Source of the DNA: Bacillus sp. SJS
GTDB taxonomy: Bacteria; Bacillota; Bacilli; Bacillales; Bacillaceae
Assembly (NCBI RefSeq): GCF_000732485.2
Contig: NZ_JAQV02000022.1
Coordinates: forward strand, 62,001 to 126,000
Direction: 5' to 3'
Length of the DNA: 64,000 nt
Every line of letters begins with the position of its first letter. The stretch's first letter is position 1. The notes under the pieces are model-generated. The model worked only from the letters and a program-made list of their open reading frames with translations, was not told the DNA's origin and ran no database searches. The position numbers were made by a program, and so were the translations under genes. Below, in pieces: positions 32,598 to 40,688 of this stretch.

Positions 32598-33431
32598 TTA
32601 TGGCGAGATGATGAACATTCCCGCCAAAACCATAACAACCTGGACGGATGCAATAACGGCTGAGCGCGGTGTTTTCACCGGTTCGCTTGTTTCCGGATTA
32701 AGCAAATGCATAATCCGGTAGTTAATCGCGGTCTCGCTGATGGAAACCGTATGCGGGCTATTGTTTGTTTTCCCCCACTTCATCATTTTCAGCAAAGCGT
32801 GGCTTAAGCCGGCTATGCTGCCGGATTCCCGGATGGCAAAGCGGTCTGCAAGCACCTCTTTTGTCAGCTCGTAGTGCTTTTGCCACCATTTAAAAATTGG
32901 AATATACCAAAGTGTTCGTGCAATGAACTGAAGAATCCATTTCTTCAATGGATCTCTTTGACTCTGATGAAACTGTTCGTGATAGATGACTGCTTGCAGC
33001 TCCTGATCGTTCAGCAGTTCAAGCAGACCGGAAGATACAATAATGACGGGTCTGAAGTAACCTGCCGTGAAGGCTGCAGGTTCCGTTTGATCGATTACTG
33101 AAATCTTGTGTCCGAAGCGTTTTTCTAATTGTTTGCTTTCCATCTCATTCCTGCTCATCGCAAGCTTCCGGCAAAACCTTTTATATAAAAGGTACTGCTT
33201 TGACAAATGATACCCAAGACTGATCAAGGTACATACAATCAGCACATCAAGCGTAACCGCAACCGATGACAGCCCGATCTGTTTAAACAGGCTGTGGCAC
33301 GCCCTATACATATTGACCCCGAATGTACCCTGGCACAGCAGCTGGTAAGCGTAAACGGCCATCTGTAGAATCAGTAGTCCTGAAAGCACGACAGCGAATC
33401 CAAATATTCGTTTTGAACGTCTCTCCCACAT
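32598..33431 (-). CDS. M56-family (BlaR1/MecR1-type) membrane metallopeptidase lacking the sensor domain
   Basis: 277 residues. Membrane helices at about 10-30, 48-75 and the C-terminus surround a cytoplasmic zinc protease domain, with the HEXXH motif as VIYHEQFHQSQRDPLK and a downstream ELTKEVLADRFA segment providing the third ligand. The extracellular penicillin-binding sensor of full-length BlaR1 (about 580-600 residues) is absent. Encoded 2 bp after the BlaI-like repressor, as is usual. It presumably cleaves that repressor on a signal, but what it senses is not visible. No beta-lactamase or PBP gene is in the window. Confidence 0.86.
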   Translation of the reverse strand: MWERRSKRIFGFAVVLSGLLILQMAVYAYQLLCQGTFGVNMYRACHSLFKQIGLSSVAVTLDVLIVCTLISLGYHLSKQYLLYKRFCRKLAMSRNEMESKQLEKRFGHKISVIDQTEPAAFTAGYFRPVIIVSSGLLELLNDQELQAVIYHEQFHQSQRDPLKKWILQFIARTLWYIPIFKWWQKHYELTKEVLADRFAIRESGSIAGLSHALLKMMKWGKTNNSPHTVSISETAINYRIMHLLNPETSEPVKTPRSAVIASVQVVMVLAGMFIISP

Positions 33432-33433
33432 GA

Positions 33434-33847
33434 TTACACGTCCTTTTTCAACTGTTTCAGCTTATCTTCGAGTCTGCTGATAAGCTCCTGATCGGCTTCA
33501 TCTAGGGCGTCAAGCATATGGCTGACAGCAAGAGGGCCGAATTCATCCAGCAGGTCATGGGTAAGTTCTCTCGACTGCGTTTGAAGAAAGTGCTCCCTCG
33601 TCATGGCCGGTTTGTAAAAGGATGTTCTTTTTTCCGTTCTTTTGATCAGTACTTCTTTTTCCTGAAGTCTTTTCATGACAGTCATGACGGTGTTGAAGCT
33701 AATGGGCTTTTCTTTTTCAAGCTGCTCCTGCACATCTTTAATGGACATTTCCTCGCGGCACCAGAGAATATCCATGATTTTTGCCTCGAGCGGACCGAAA
33801 AAGCGGTTTAATCCCGTCTCATTCGATTTGAAGCGATTAATTTTCAT
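33434..33847 (-). CDS. BlaI/MecI/CopY-family repressor
   Basis: 137 residues: winged helix (LNRFFGPLEAKIMDILWCREEMSIKDVQEQLEKEKPISFNTVMTVMKRLQEKEVLIKRTEKRTSFYKPAM) and a helical dimerisation tail. The usual cleavage region of BlaI between the domains is present. The ATG at 33847 follows GAGGTGG; an in-frame GTG at 33856 is rejected because the site lies within it. An operator overlaps its -10 element, so it is autoregulated. The same operator in front of doxX indicates a second target. Confidence 0.87.
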   Translation of the reverse strand: MKINRFKSNETGLNRFFGPLEAKIMDILWCREEMSIKDVQEQLEKEKPISFNTVMTVMKRLQEKEVLIKRTEKRTSFYKPAMTREHFLQTQSRELTHDLLDEFGPLAVSHMLDALDEADQELISRLEDKLKQLKKDV

Positions 33848-33860
33848 ACGATCCACCTCA

Positions 33861-33898
33861 CACTACAGATTGTAGTGCAACTGGGTAGAGGAAGTCAA
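33861..33898 (-). promoter_or_regulatory. Promoter and BlaI-type operator of blaI-M56 operon
   Basis: On the minus strand, TTGACT (33893-33898), an 18-nt spacer and TACAAT (33869-33874). The inverted repeat CACTAC-aatct-GTAGTG (33861-33877) covers the -10 element. It contains TACA/TGTA arms like known BlaI/MecI sites. Confidence 0.87.
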
Positions 33899-33911
33899 TC
33901 CTCTTTTATAC

Positions 33912-34373
33912 TTACCTGCCCTGTCCTTTATTCAGCCTGTTCAGCTGAGTCTGTCTAATTGCCTGATTGATGACCTCGGAAAATACAAGTCCGATGGCGA
34001 TCGATCCGGATACCATAAAGGCTTTTGCCGCTAAGCTGATTGCGATGTTATAGTCGTTCTGCACAAAGTTGCGCATTGCATCATAAGCCATGCCGCCAGG
34101 GACAAGCGGTATCACTCCGGCAACACTGAATATAATGACAGGTGTTTTATAAATTTTTGAAAAAATCTGGCCGGTTACCGCAATGACAAATGATGCGACC
34201 ACAGTTGAAAAAATCGTATCCAATTGATTTTCAACCATCATGTAATAAATGATCCAGCCAAGCATGCCAACGAAACCGCACTTCATCAGTGATTTACGCG
34301 GAGCATTAAATATCATCCCAAACGCAGCCGAGGCAATAAAGCTTGTAATGAGTTGTTCAATCATACCGGTCAT
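33912..34373 (-). CDS. Threonine/serine exporter, small subunit (ThrE C-terminal part, YjjB type)
   Basis: 153 residues, about five membrane helices; the ThrE_2 domain. Motif-like segment GVIPLVPGGMAYDAMRNFVQNDYN and FGMIFNAPRKSLMKCGFVGMLGW. In Corynebacterium ThrE both parts are fused; here, as in E. coli YjjP/YjjB, they are split. It overlaps the larger subunit by 4 bp (ATGA), so the two are translated together. The substrate could be threonine, serine or a dicarboxylate, as suggested for YjjPB. Confidence 0.85.
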   Translation of the reverse strand: MTGMIEQLITSFIASAAFGMIFNAPRKSLMKCGFVGMLGWIIYYMMVENQLDTIFSTVVASFVIAVTGQIFSKIYKTPVIIFSVAGVIPLVPGGMAYDAMRNFVQNDYNIAISLAAKAFMVSGSIAIGLVFSEVINQAIRQTQLNRLNKGQGR

Positions 34374-35146
34374 CCTCCTATCCCTGCAAAAATAGAAAAT
34401 ACGAGGGCGATTCCCGAACCGATTGCAAATGCGGTTAAGAAGGCCTCTGCCCCTTTTGAAAGCCCCGAAACGAGATGGCCGGCCATCAAATCCCTTACGG
34501 CGTTTGTAATTAAAAGCCCGGGAACGAGCGGCATTACGGAACCAATAATGATTTTATCGACTTCCATTCCAGCCCCCGTTTTGACAAATAAAAAGGCGAG
34601 CAGCCCGATGATGAACGAAGCAAGAAATTCCGAGAAAAATTTAATCGGTACAAGCCTGTGGAAATAAATCAAACTGATGAATCCCGCTCCCCCGGCAATG
34701 ACAGCAGGCAAAAAGTCCGGCCATTTCCCCATAAACATGATGAGGAAGCAGCCGCTAGAGACAGCAGCGGCCACACTCTGTACCCATAGGGGGTAAGTAT
34801 GGCTTGCCCTCTCTACAATCTTTAATTCCTGATAGGCCTCATCTGCAGTAAACTCACCGCTGCTGATCTTCCGTGAGATTCCATTGACAAGTGCTACCTT
34901 TTCAAGGTCAGTCGTACGTTCTGCAATCCGGATGAGCTTCGTTTTCGTTGGTTCCTTGCCCTCTACTGAAAAAATAATCCCGGTCGGCGTTACATAGCTA
35001 TGGGAGTGGCTAAAGCCGAAAGCCGCTGCCATCCTTGTCATCGTATCCTCAACCCGGTATGTTTCCGCCCCGCTTTGAAGCATGATTTTTCCAGCCAGCA
35101 GGCAAACATCCATAATTTCATATGTAAAGGTTAGTTGTTTATCCAT
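34370..35146 (-). CDS. Threonine/serine exporter, large subunit (ThrE N-terminal part, YjjP type)
   Basis: 258 residues. A cytoplasmic N-terminal region (about 1-115; CLLAGKIMLQSGAETYRVEDTMTRMAAAFG, YVTPTGIIFSV) carries the ThrE family signature; five membrane helices follow, with IIGSVMPLVPGLLITNAVRDLMAGHLVSGLSKGAEAFLTAFAIGSGI. First gene of the split exporter operon; RBS AGGGAG. The family exports threonine, serine or short dicarboxylates; the choice is not visible in the sequence. Confidence 0.86.
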   Translation of the reverse strand: MDKQLTFTYEIMDVCLLAGKIMLQSGAETYRVEDTMTRMAAAFGFSHSHSYVTPTGIIFSVEGKEPTKTKLIRIAERTTDLEKVALVNGISRKISSGEFTADEAYQELKIVERASHTYPLWVQSVAAAVSSGCFLIMFMGKWPDFLPAVIAGGAGFISLIYFHRLVPIKFFSEFLASFIIGLLAFLFVKTGAGMEVDKIIIGSVMPLVPGLLITNAVRDLMAGHLVSGLSKGAEAFLTAFAIGSGIALVFSIFAGIGG

Positions 35147-35337
35147 TATTAATCTCCCTGCTTTTACATTGATGAAGCACCTATAGTGTATCCGAAAAAG
35201 CCTGCAGGGACAATTTTTTGAAAGCGCCCTGCCTTTTATACTATTTTTTCCTTTTTAAGCAGGATTTTAGACTCATGATAGAGAAACGATAAGATTGTGC
35301 CAAAAGACTCACTATATATAGCTTGAAAGGACGCATC

Positions 35338-35901
35338 ATGAAACGAATTTTATCCGTACTTATACTCTTTTTATTCAATCTCGGCGGCTGCGGAATGACA
35401 GATCAGGAAGCTGTTAAGCCAGTAAATCCCACTATTTCTCTAAAACCGAAAGAACCTGTCCTGATTCAGGAGGATTCTTTGAAAAAAACGAGCGGGCATT
35501 CAATTAAAAAGGCGCGATCGATTAACCAAAGGCTTCCTAAAGAAGATGAGAAAGAAATCTTCACTGTTCTCAACGACCACTTTTATGCGTTGAAAATGAA
35601 GGATTTGGACCGGTATATGGCCACTCTGTCAAAAACAGCACAAGGGTTTGATTACGAGGCTGAGAGACTAAACACGATCGCAGTATTTGAACAATTCCCA
35701 TATACTCTAACATTAAAAGAAGCGAGGGTGTATAAGACCGGGCAAGATTTGCGAAAAGCCGCTGTATATGCGCTGATTGGAGCTTCCCGTGCTGAATCCA
35801 ATGAGACATGGACTTTTGAAACGGTTATTGTTTTTAAAAAGGATCCTGACGGCTGGAAAGCATCTGCCGCCATTGGTCTCCCAATCCTATTAAAAAGGTA
35901 A
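35338..35901 (+). CDS. Predicted lipoprotein with NTF2-like fold, unknown function
   Basis: 187 residues. The signal peptide MKRILSVLILFLFNLGGC ends in a lipobox-like LGGC, so the mature N-terminus is Cys18. A Lys-rich linker is followed by a domain (about 75-185) whose pattern (EIFTVLNDHFYALKMKDLDRYMATL ... WTFETVIVFKKDPDGWKASAAIGLPIL) suggests an NTF2/SnoaL-like cone fold. The ATG at 35338 follows AAAGGA; a TTG at 35323 contains that site. I do not recognise a named family. Single-gene unit. Confidence 0.7.
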   Translation: MKRILSVLILFLFNLGGCGMTDQEAVKPVNPTISLKPKEPVLIQEDSLKKTSGHSIKKARSINQRLPKEDEKEIFTVLNDHFYALKMKDLDRYMATLSKTAQGFDYEAERLNTIAVFEQFPYTLTLKEARVYKTGQDLRKAAVYALIGASRAESNETWTFETVIVFKKDPDGWKASAAIGLPILLKR

Positions 35902-36001
35902 ACACACCTTTAAATCTGTTATACTTTTAGTATTATGATTCTTTGCTTAAATTCGCAGGCGCCGATCAAGTAAAGCATGACTTACCTTCCAAGGAGATAT
36001 T

Positions 36002-36847
36002 ATGGAAACAAAAGCAAAAGCACTCTATCAGTTCATCGTTGAAAAGGCTCCACAATTTACGGAAGAATGGTTCACACACCAGTCGGTTAAAACCGGATCC
36101 GATTATTCTCTTGATGCTCCTCCGCAAATCACGGAGAAAATCAAAGAACATATCTCCAACTATGTGAGACTTGTCGCCAAATCTCTTGATCAGAGCAATG
36201 AAGAGATGAAAGAAACCATTGGAGCCTGGACTAAAAAGACAGCTGCCGACAGGGCCCAGTCACGGACATCGATTGCAGAGGTTACCCGTAATTTCGGCAT
36301 ATTCCGCCGGATTTTCTGGCAGTTTATTGAGCGATTCACTTCAGAAACGAACCTTCCTATTACAATCCAGGACCTGTTCTACTGGGAGAAGAAATTGAAT
36401 ACAGCCTTGGATTATGTGATTGAATCTTTTACGAAAGAATTCATGAAAATTATGATAATGCGCCTTGAAGCACAGTCATCCCTTATTAAGGAACTTAGCG
36501 CACCTGTCATTGAACTGACTGACGATATTGGGCTTCTCCCGATTATCGGTGACATTGACACGGCCAGGGCAAAGAATATTATGGAATCGTCGCTTCAGCA
36601 AAGCATCGATTCGGGGATTTCTATCCTGATTCTGGACTTATCAGGAGTTGTAACCGTCGACACGATGGTAGCAAAGGAAATTTTCCAGCTGGCTGAAGCT
36701 CTCAGACTCATTGGAGTAGAAACGGTCATATGCGGCATCAGGCCGGAGGTTGCTCAGACGGCTATCCAGCTTGGCATTGATTTCTCAGGAATGAAAATGG
36801 AAAGCTCTCTTCAAAAAGCTGTCAGGAAAATGGCAAAAAACATATAA
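36002..36847 (+). CDS. rsbRD: RsbR paralogue of the stressosome (RsbRD-like)
   Basis: 281 residues: an N-terminal RsbRD-type helical globin-like domain (about 1-150) and a C-terminal STAS domain (about 160-278; SAPVIELTDDIGLLPIIGDIDTARAKNIMES, ILILDLSGVVTVDTMVAKEIFQLAEALRLIGVETVICGIRPEVAQ). The Thr in GDIDTARA and in TVDTMVA match the two sites phosphorylated by RsbT in RsbRA. The length is that of B. subtilis RsbRD (YqhA). It should sit in the stressosome that releases RsbT to turn on sigma-B. Assignment to RsbRD rather than another paralogue is by length and N-terminal type. Confidence 0.8.
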   Translation: METKAKALYQFIVEKAPQFTEEWFTHQSVKTGSDYSLDAPPQITEKIKEHISNYVRLVAKSLDQSNEEMKETIGAWTKKTAADRAQSRTSIAEVTRNFGIFRRIFWQFIERFTSETNLPITIQDLFYWEKKLNTALDYVIESFTKEFMKIMIMRLEAQSSLIKELSAPVIELTDDIGLLPIIGDIDTARAKNIMESSLQQSIDSGISILILDLSGVVTVDTMVAKEIFQLAEALRLIGVETVICGIRPEVAQTAIQLGIDFSGMKMESSLQKAVRKMAKNI

Positions 36848-36881
36848 AATAAAACCTTTCCCGAGCGGAAAGGTTTTATTT
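36847..36881. terminator. Bidirectional terminator
   Basis: AAATAAAACCTTTCC-cgagc-GGAAAGGTTTTATTT, perfect 15-bp arms, ending both the rsbRD-like gene and the convergent c-di-GMP gene. Confidence 0.93.
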
Positions 36882-39230
36882 ATGTCCAATTGGATTGGTT
36901 AATAATGCAGCCATATCAGACGGCGGAAGCGGCGGGCTGAAATAAAAGCCTTGTATAGATGGACAGTGAAGCGCTTCAAGGAATTCCAGCTGCTCTTTTG
37001 TCTCGACCCCTTCTGCGACGATTTCAAGATTTAGGTCTTTCGCGATTGCAATGATGCTCGAAAGAATCGCATTGCTTTGCTTGCTCGTGTTGATTTTGTT
37101 AATAAAGGACCGGTCGATCTTCAGCACATCGATTGGAAGCTCCTGCAGATAACTTAAGGAGCTGTACCCCGTTCCGAAATCGTCCAGGCTGATTTTGATG
37201 CCGAGTTTTTTCAGCTCATTCAGCTTGCTGATTGTTTCTTCCTTATTTTCAATCATGGCACTCTCCGTGATTTCAATCTCGGCACATTCAGGATCAAGAC
37301 CTGTCAATTCCAGTATTTCTTTTACAGTGTCTACAATTCCGTCATCGTAAAAATGATAATGGGAAAAATTCACGGCTACACGCTGAAACGGATAACCGAT
37401 TTGTTTCCATTGCTTCATTTGCAGAAAAGCCGTTCTCAGGACGAATTTTTCCAGGCCGCGGATTAGCCCCGTTTTTTCTGCTATTGGGATGAAGACAGCA
37501 GGCGATACGGGTCCCAATTCAGGGTGAATCCATCTGACAAGCGCTTCCGCACTATTATACTGACCGGTTTCAAGGCTGAATTTCGGCTGATAGTGAACAG
37601 TCAATTCTTCATTCAGGATGGCTTTTCTTAGCTCATTCTCCGTGTAGAGCTCCCGATGGTAATGTTCATTGAGTTCATTCGAGAACGTGAGATGCTTGCT
37701 GTTACTCCTGTTTTTAGCCACATTCAGGGCCATGCTCGCATATTTAAATACTTCCTCATGGCTGGCACTGTGCTCAGGGTAGACAGCAGCTCCTGCGGCA
37801 GCTGTGATATTCACAAAGGTCTCTTTATAGCAGACCGGCTTTTCCAGCGCGTAAAAATAGGAACTGTTTAATTCCCCCGGTTTTTTGCCAAAGAGAGCGA
37901 GCGAGAAAATGCCCGGATCTGTACTGCCAAGAATCGAACCCTCCGGCATACTGTATTTCAATTTCTCCGCCGCTGCCTTAATCACTTCCGCTGCAGCTCT
38001 CTCGCCATAAAGCTCCTCGATGCTCTGCAGATTCACAATAGAAATGGAAACGAGTGTATACGGAATCTTGGTTTGACTGACCAAATATTTGAAGCGCTTT
38101 TGGTTAGGAAGCCCTGTAAGATCATCATAAAAAGCGAGCTGCTGAATGGTTTCTTCCGCCTGTTTAATTTTCGTTATGTCTTTTAGGATGACATAAATCC
38201 CTGTCGCCCTCCCATGGGCTGTGATCGATATGATAGAGGCAATGACGGTGAGCGGATTCCCGTTCTTCATTTTAATTTCAACGTCTACGGAAAACGCCTC
38301 GCCAGCCACCGCTTTAGTCACATACAAACTGTTAATTTGTTCACTGTATCCAAGCAGCAAATAACTCTCGCCCTGCAGCTCTTTTTCTATATAACCAGTC
38401 AGTATTTCCGCTGCCCGGTTGCATCCGGTTATGATCCCCTTGGTATTGAGGGTAAATACTGCATCCAGGTTATTTTGATAAAGGGAAGCATACTCCTCCT
38501 TTTTTACATTGAGCTTGCGGTAGGAATAATAAGATGGAATAAATTCAAGTGCTGCCATTGAAATTAACCCGATTGTATAGGGCAGCAGAACAAATGGATG
38601 ATGCTGATCACTGACTGAAAGAACGGATAGAATCACCATGTAAGGAAAAACGGAAAGCGCACTGCCGATGAGGATACTTCCTACCAGTCCCCAATACATG
38701 GCTGACCGGGTTGATTCCTCATCCAGGACAATAAATAAAAGCTGGGCCCCTGAAAATACGATTCCCACCATAATCGTTGCGCAAATGATGATTAACAGAA
38801 AGTTCATATCCATCTGGCCTTTATAGATAGGATAGAAGCCGGCATAATCAGCTGCCAAAAGAGCGCAAGTCAAATAAATACAAAACTTGGCGTAATGGCT
38901 GTGCCCTGTTTGCCCAGCCTTTCTGCTGCCGATAAATTGAAATAAAAAGAAAATCACGAGTATAAAAGCAGGCAAATACAACAAGTTCGTCACATCGGGA
39001 CTAACCGAAAAGTGCAAAGAGGTGTAAAATAGAATCTGAGTTATCCAAAATAAACATCCGATTCCTGATGATACGCTGATTTTTTCCAGAATAGAGGCTT
39101 TTGGATGATTTTTCAGTTTGATGGAATAAGCCAAAATTCCAAGTACGCTTAGCATGCTAAGAATTGCACATACTCCGTAGATGAAGGGATCTACAAAGTT
39201 TTCTAGATGATCTACCCCATTTGGATCCAC
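36876..39230 (-). CDS. Membrane PAS-GGDEF-EAL protein, probable c-di-GMP phosphodiesterase
   Basis: 784 residues. About seven membrane helices (10-235), a PAS domain (about 240-355), a GGDEF domain (about 365-520) and an EAL domain (about 530-775). The GGDEF signature is lost: the A-site region reads LGSTDPGIF (Asp438), so no cyclase activity is expected. The EAL domain is intact: SAEALVRW (Glu562), NFSHYHF, EITESAMIEN, SLDDFGTGYSSLSYLQ, LKIDRSFI, AEGVET and QGFYFSPP. So it should degrade c-di-GMP, with the GGDEF domain perhaps a GTP sensor. B. subtilis YkoW has a comparable MHYT-PAS-GGDEF-EAL plan, but the sensor here does not show an MHYT motif. The start is a GTG after AAAGGAAG. Confidence 0.87.
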   Translation of the reverse strand: MDPNGVDHLENFVDPFIYGVCAILSMLSVLGILAYSIKLKNHPKASILEKISVSSGIGCLFWITQILFYTSLHFSVSPDVTNLLYLPAFILVIFFLFQFIGSRKAGQTGHSHYAKFCIYLTCALLAADYAGFYPIYKGQMDMNFLLIIICATIMVGIVFSGAQLLFIVLDEESTRSAMYWGLVGSILIGSALSVFPYMVILSVLSVSDQHHPFVLLPYTIGLISMAALEFIPSYYSYRKLNVKKEEYASLYQNNLDAVFTLNTKGIITGCNRAAEILTGYIEKELQGESYLLLGYSEQINSLYVTKAVAGEAFSVDVEIKMKNGNPLTVIASIISITAHGRATGIYVILKDITKIKQAEETIQQLAFYDDLTGLPNQKRFKYLVSQTKIPYTLVSISIVNLQSIEELYGERAAAEVIKAAAEKLKYSMPEGSILGSTDPGIFSLALFGKKPGELNSSYFYALEKPVCYKETFVNITAAAGAAVYPEHSASHEEVFKYASMALNVAKNRSNSKHLTFSNELNEHYHRELYTENELRKAILNEELTVHYQPKFSLETGQYNSAEALVRWIHPELGPVSPAVFIPIAEKTGLIRGLEKFVLRTAFLQMKQWKQIGYPFQRVAVNFSHYHFYDDGIVDTVKEILELTGLDPECAEIEITESAMIENKEETISKLNELKKLGIKISLDDFGTGYSSLSYLQELPIDVLKIDRSFINKINTSKQSNAILSSIIAIAKDLNLEIVAEGVETKEQLEFLEALHCPSIQGFYFSPPLPPSDMAALLTNPIGHK

Positions 39231-39481
39231 TATTCATCTTCCTTTACTTTCTTTTTCATGCGAAGTGCGCACTGCAATTCGTTTTATTACGTTATACTTC
39301 AAGCATCAAGAATAGTTAAGATGCCTATCGTTTACAGGTATATCAGGCGAATATGGGCAATATATCTGGCACCAGAGGTTATGGCCTGTATAGACGGGAT
39401 ATTAGTATTATCGGGTAGAATCAGTACTTTTTTAGTTTTCAAAGAAAATTGTTACAAGAATATTTTAAGGAGGGCCATTAT
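39231..39481. other. Divergent intergenic region, 251 bp
   Basis: Separates the c-di-GMP protein from the small-protein pair. Promoters for both directions must be here. I cannot pick a convincing sigma-A pair, and see no repeat beyond a short TGCGCA. Confidence 0.3.
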
Positions 39482-39688
39482 ATGAGCCAGAATGAGAACA
39501 GCAAGCAAACGGAAGAACAGCCGAAAGCGAAGATGAGCCTGCAGGAAGCAATGAAAAACAAGCTCGCTGCCAAGAAGCAAGAACAGGCTGGAGGACAAGC
39601 AGATAATGGACTTGTTAAATCCACAAAGAAAATGACGAATCAGCTGACGAAAAAACCAAACAATCAGCGCCGTCGGACGGGCGTCTAA
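39482..39688 (+). CDS. Small Lys/Gln-rich hydrophilic protein preceding ywbE
   Basis: 68 residues starting at ATG 39482, 8 nt after AAGGAGGG. No membrane segment; the sequence is disordered-looking and charged (SKQTEEQPKAKMSLQEAMKNKLAAKKQEQ ... KKPNNQRRRTGV). The stop overlaps the ywbE start (TAATG), so they are cotranslated. I do not recognise a family. The basic C-terminus suggests nucleic-acid binding, but that is a guess. Confidence 0.7.
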   Translation: MSQNENSKQTEEQPKAKMSLQEAMKNKLAAKKQEQAGGQADNGLVKSTKKMTNQLTKKPNNQRRRTGV

Positions 39689-39888
39689 TGATGGACGGCC
39701 GCCAGAGAAACAGCATCAAGCCCGGAATCCGGGTGAACATCGTTCTGAAAGCCGACCAGCGTACCGGGAAGCTGACAGAGGGAACGGTGAAGGATATCCT
39801 GACCAACTCCCCGAATCATCCGCACGGCATCAAAGTCCGGCTTCAGGATGGACAAGTAGGGCGTGTACAGGAGATTTTAGGAGAATAG
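39688..39888 (+). CDS. ywbE: YwbE-family small protein
   Basis: 66 residues, nearly all a YwbE/DUF2196 domain: GIRVNIVLKADQRTGKLTEGTVKDILTNSPNHPHGIKVRLQDGQVGRVQEIL. The B. subtilis protein is about the same length. Molecular role unknown; the small beta-barrel-like pattern suggests RNA or protein binding. Translated from the TAATG overlap with the previous gene; a second ATG follows directly. Confidence 0.87.
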   Translation: MMDGRQRNSIKPGIRVNIVLKADQRTGKLTEGTVKDILTNSPNHPHGIKVRLQDGQVGRVQEILGE

Positions 39889-39890
39889 CC

Positions 39891-39935
39891 AATAGGAAAG
39901 GGCCGGCTGGTATAACCAGCCGGCCCTTTCCTATT
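39891..39935. terminator. Very strong perfect palindromic terminator
   Basis: 21-bp perfect arms (beginning AATAGGAAAGGGCCGGCTGG) around the 3-nt loop ATA. The stem is GC-rich in its upper part. It ends ywbE and the convergent exonuclease gene, whose stop is 2 bp beyond. Confidence 0.93.
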
Positions 39936-39936
39936 C

Positions 39937-40563
39937 TTATCTTGTTCCAAACCGTCTGTATCCGGTTTTCTTCTCCCCGTATTTCCCCATTGGCCTGCGT
40001 GACAGCGCAGCTTTGAGGTAGGTTTCCTGATCTTCGTTTTTGCATTGAAGAAGCGCGTGCAGCTGCATGACATCATCGAGGGCACGGTGGGTTTGGGACG
40101 TACCGAGACCATGCTGCCGTACAAGGTAAAGAAGCTTGGAATTCAAAAAACCGTATTCCTTCCATGGAATATGCCGGACCGTGCAATGCCACCTCAGCTC
40201 GGCAGCTTCCGGATACATCGTGCAAATGAAGCTGCGATCGAAGGAGGCATTATGTGCCATGGCGAAATCCGCTTTTGCAAAAGCCTCCTGTACCCGTTCA
40301 TCCTCGAAAGCCTGCCCCTGCACAGCCTCAAACGGAATGCCGTGAACGCGCTGTGCAAAAGGATAGTTGGCGAGAGCACCCGAAGACTGCGGCTCTCTCA
40401 AATAAGAGTGCTTCTCTTCAATTTCTAAAAATTCATCCGCTGCCTGATTATATCGGAACAGCAAAATTCCAATCTCGATCATTTCATCCTGTTTAGGTGA
40501 CAATCCTGTGGTTTCAACATCCACAAGCATTCCTGTCACGATGTCTTTATTTCCTATCAACAT
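39937..40563 (-). CDS. DEDDh-family 3'-5' exonuclease (DnaQ-like)
   Basis: 208 residues. Exo I LVDVETTGL (Asp, Glu), Exo II AHNASFDRSF (Asp) and Exo III THRALDDVMQL (His, Asp) give a full DEDDh set binding two metals. Similar stand-alone exonucleases occur in Bacillus in addition to PolC; the role could be RNA or DNA trimming. A basic tail (RRPMGKYGEKKTGYRRFGTR) extends past the fold. The ATG at 40563 follows GAGAGGG. Confidence 0.85.
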   Translation of the reverse strand: MLIGNKDIVTGMLVDVETTGLSPKQDEMIEIGILLFRYNQAADEFLEIEEKHSYLREPQSSGALANYPFAQRVHGIPFEAVQGQAFEDERVQEAFAKADFAMAHNASFDRSFICTMYPEAAELRWHCTVRHIPWKEYGFLNSKLLYLVRQHGLGTSQTHRALDDVMQLHALLQCKNEDQETYLKAALSRRPMGKYGEKKTGYRRFGTR

Positions 40564-40688
40564 GATCCCTCTCTCTTCTTTTTCGTTTCTATTTACCTTA
40601 AACGCTTGGATTAAAACACTCTAGCACTTGTGTGTTTCCCCCTCATTTGGAAAGGGAATGTGGGTATTATCGATAACAAGGAGGCCCA

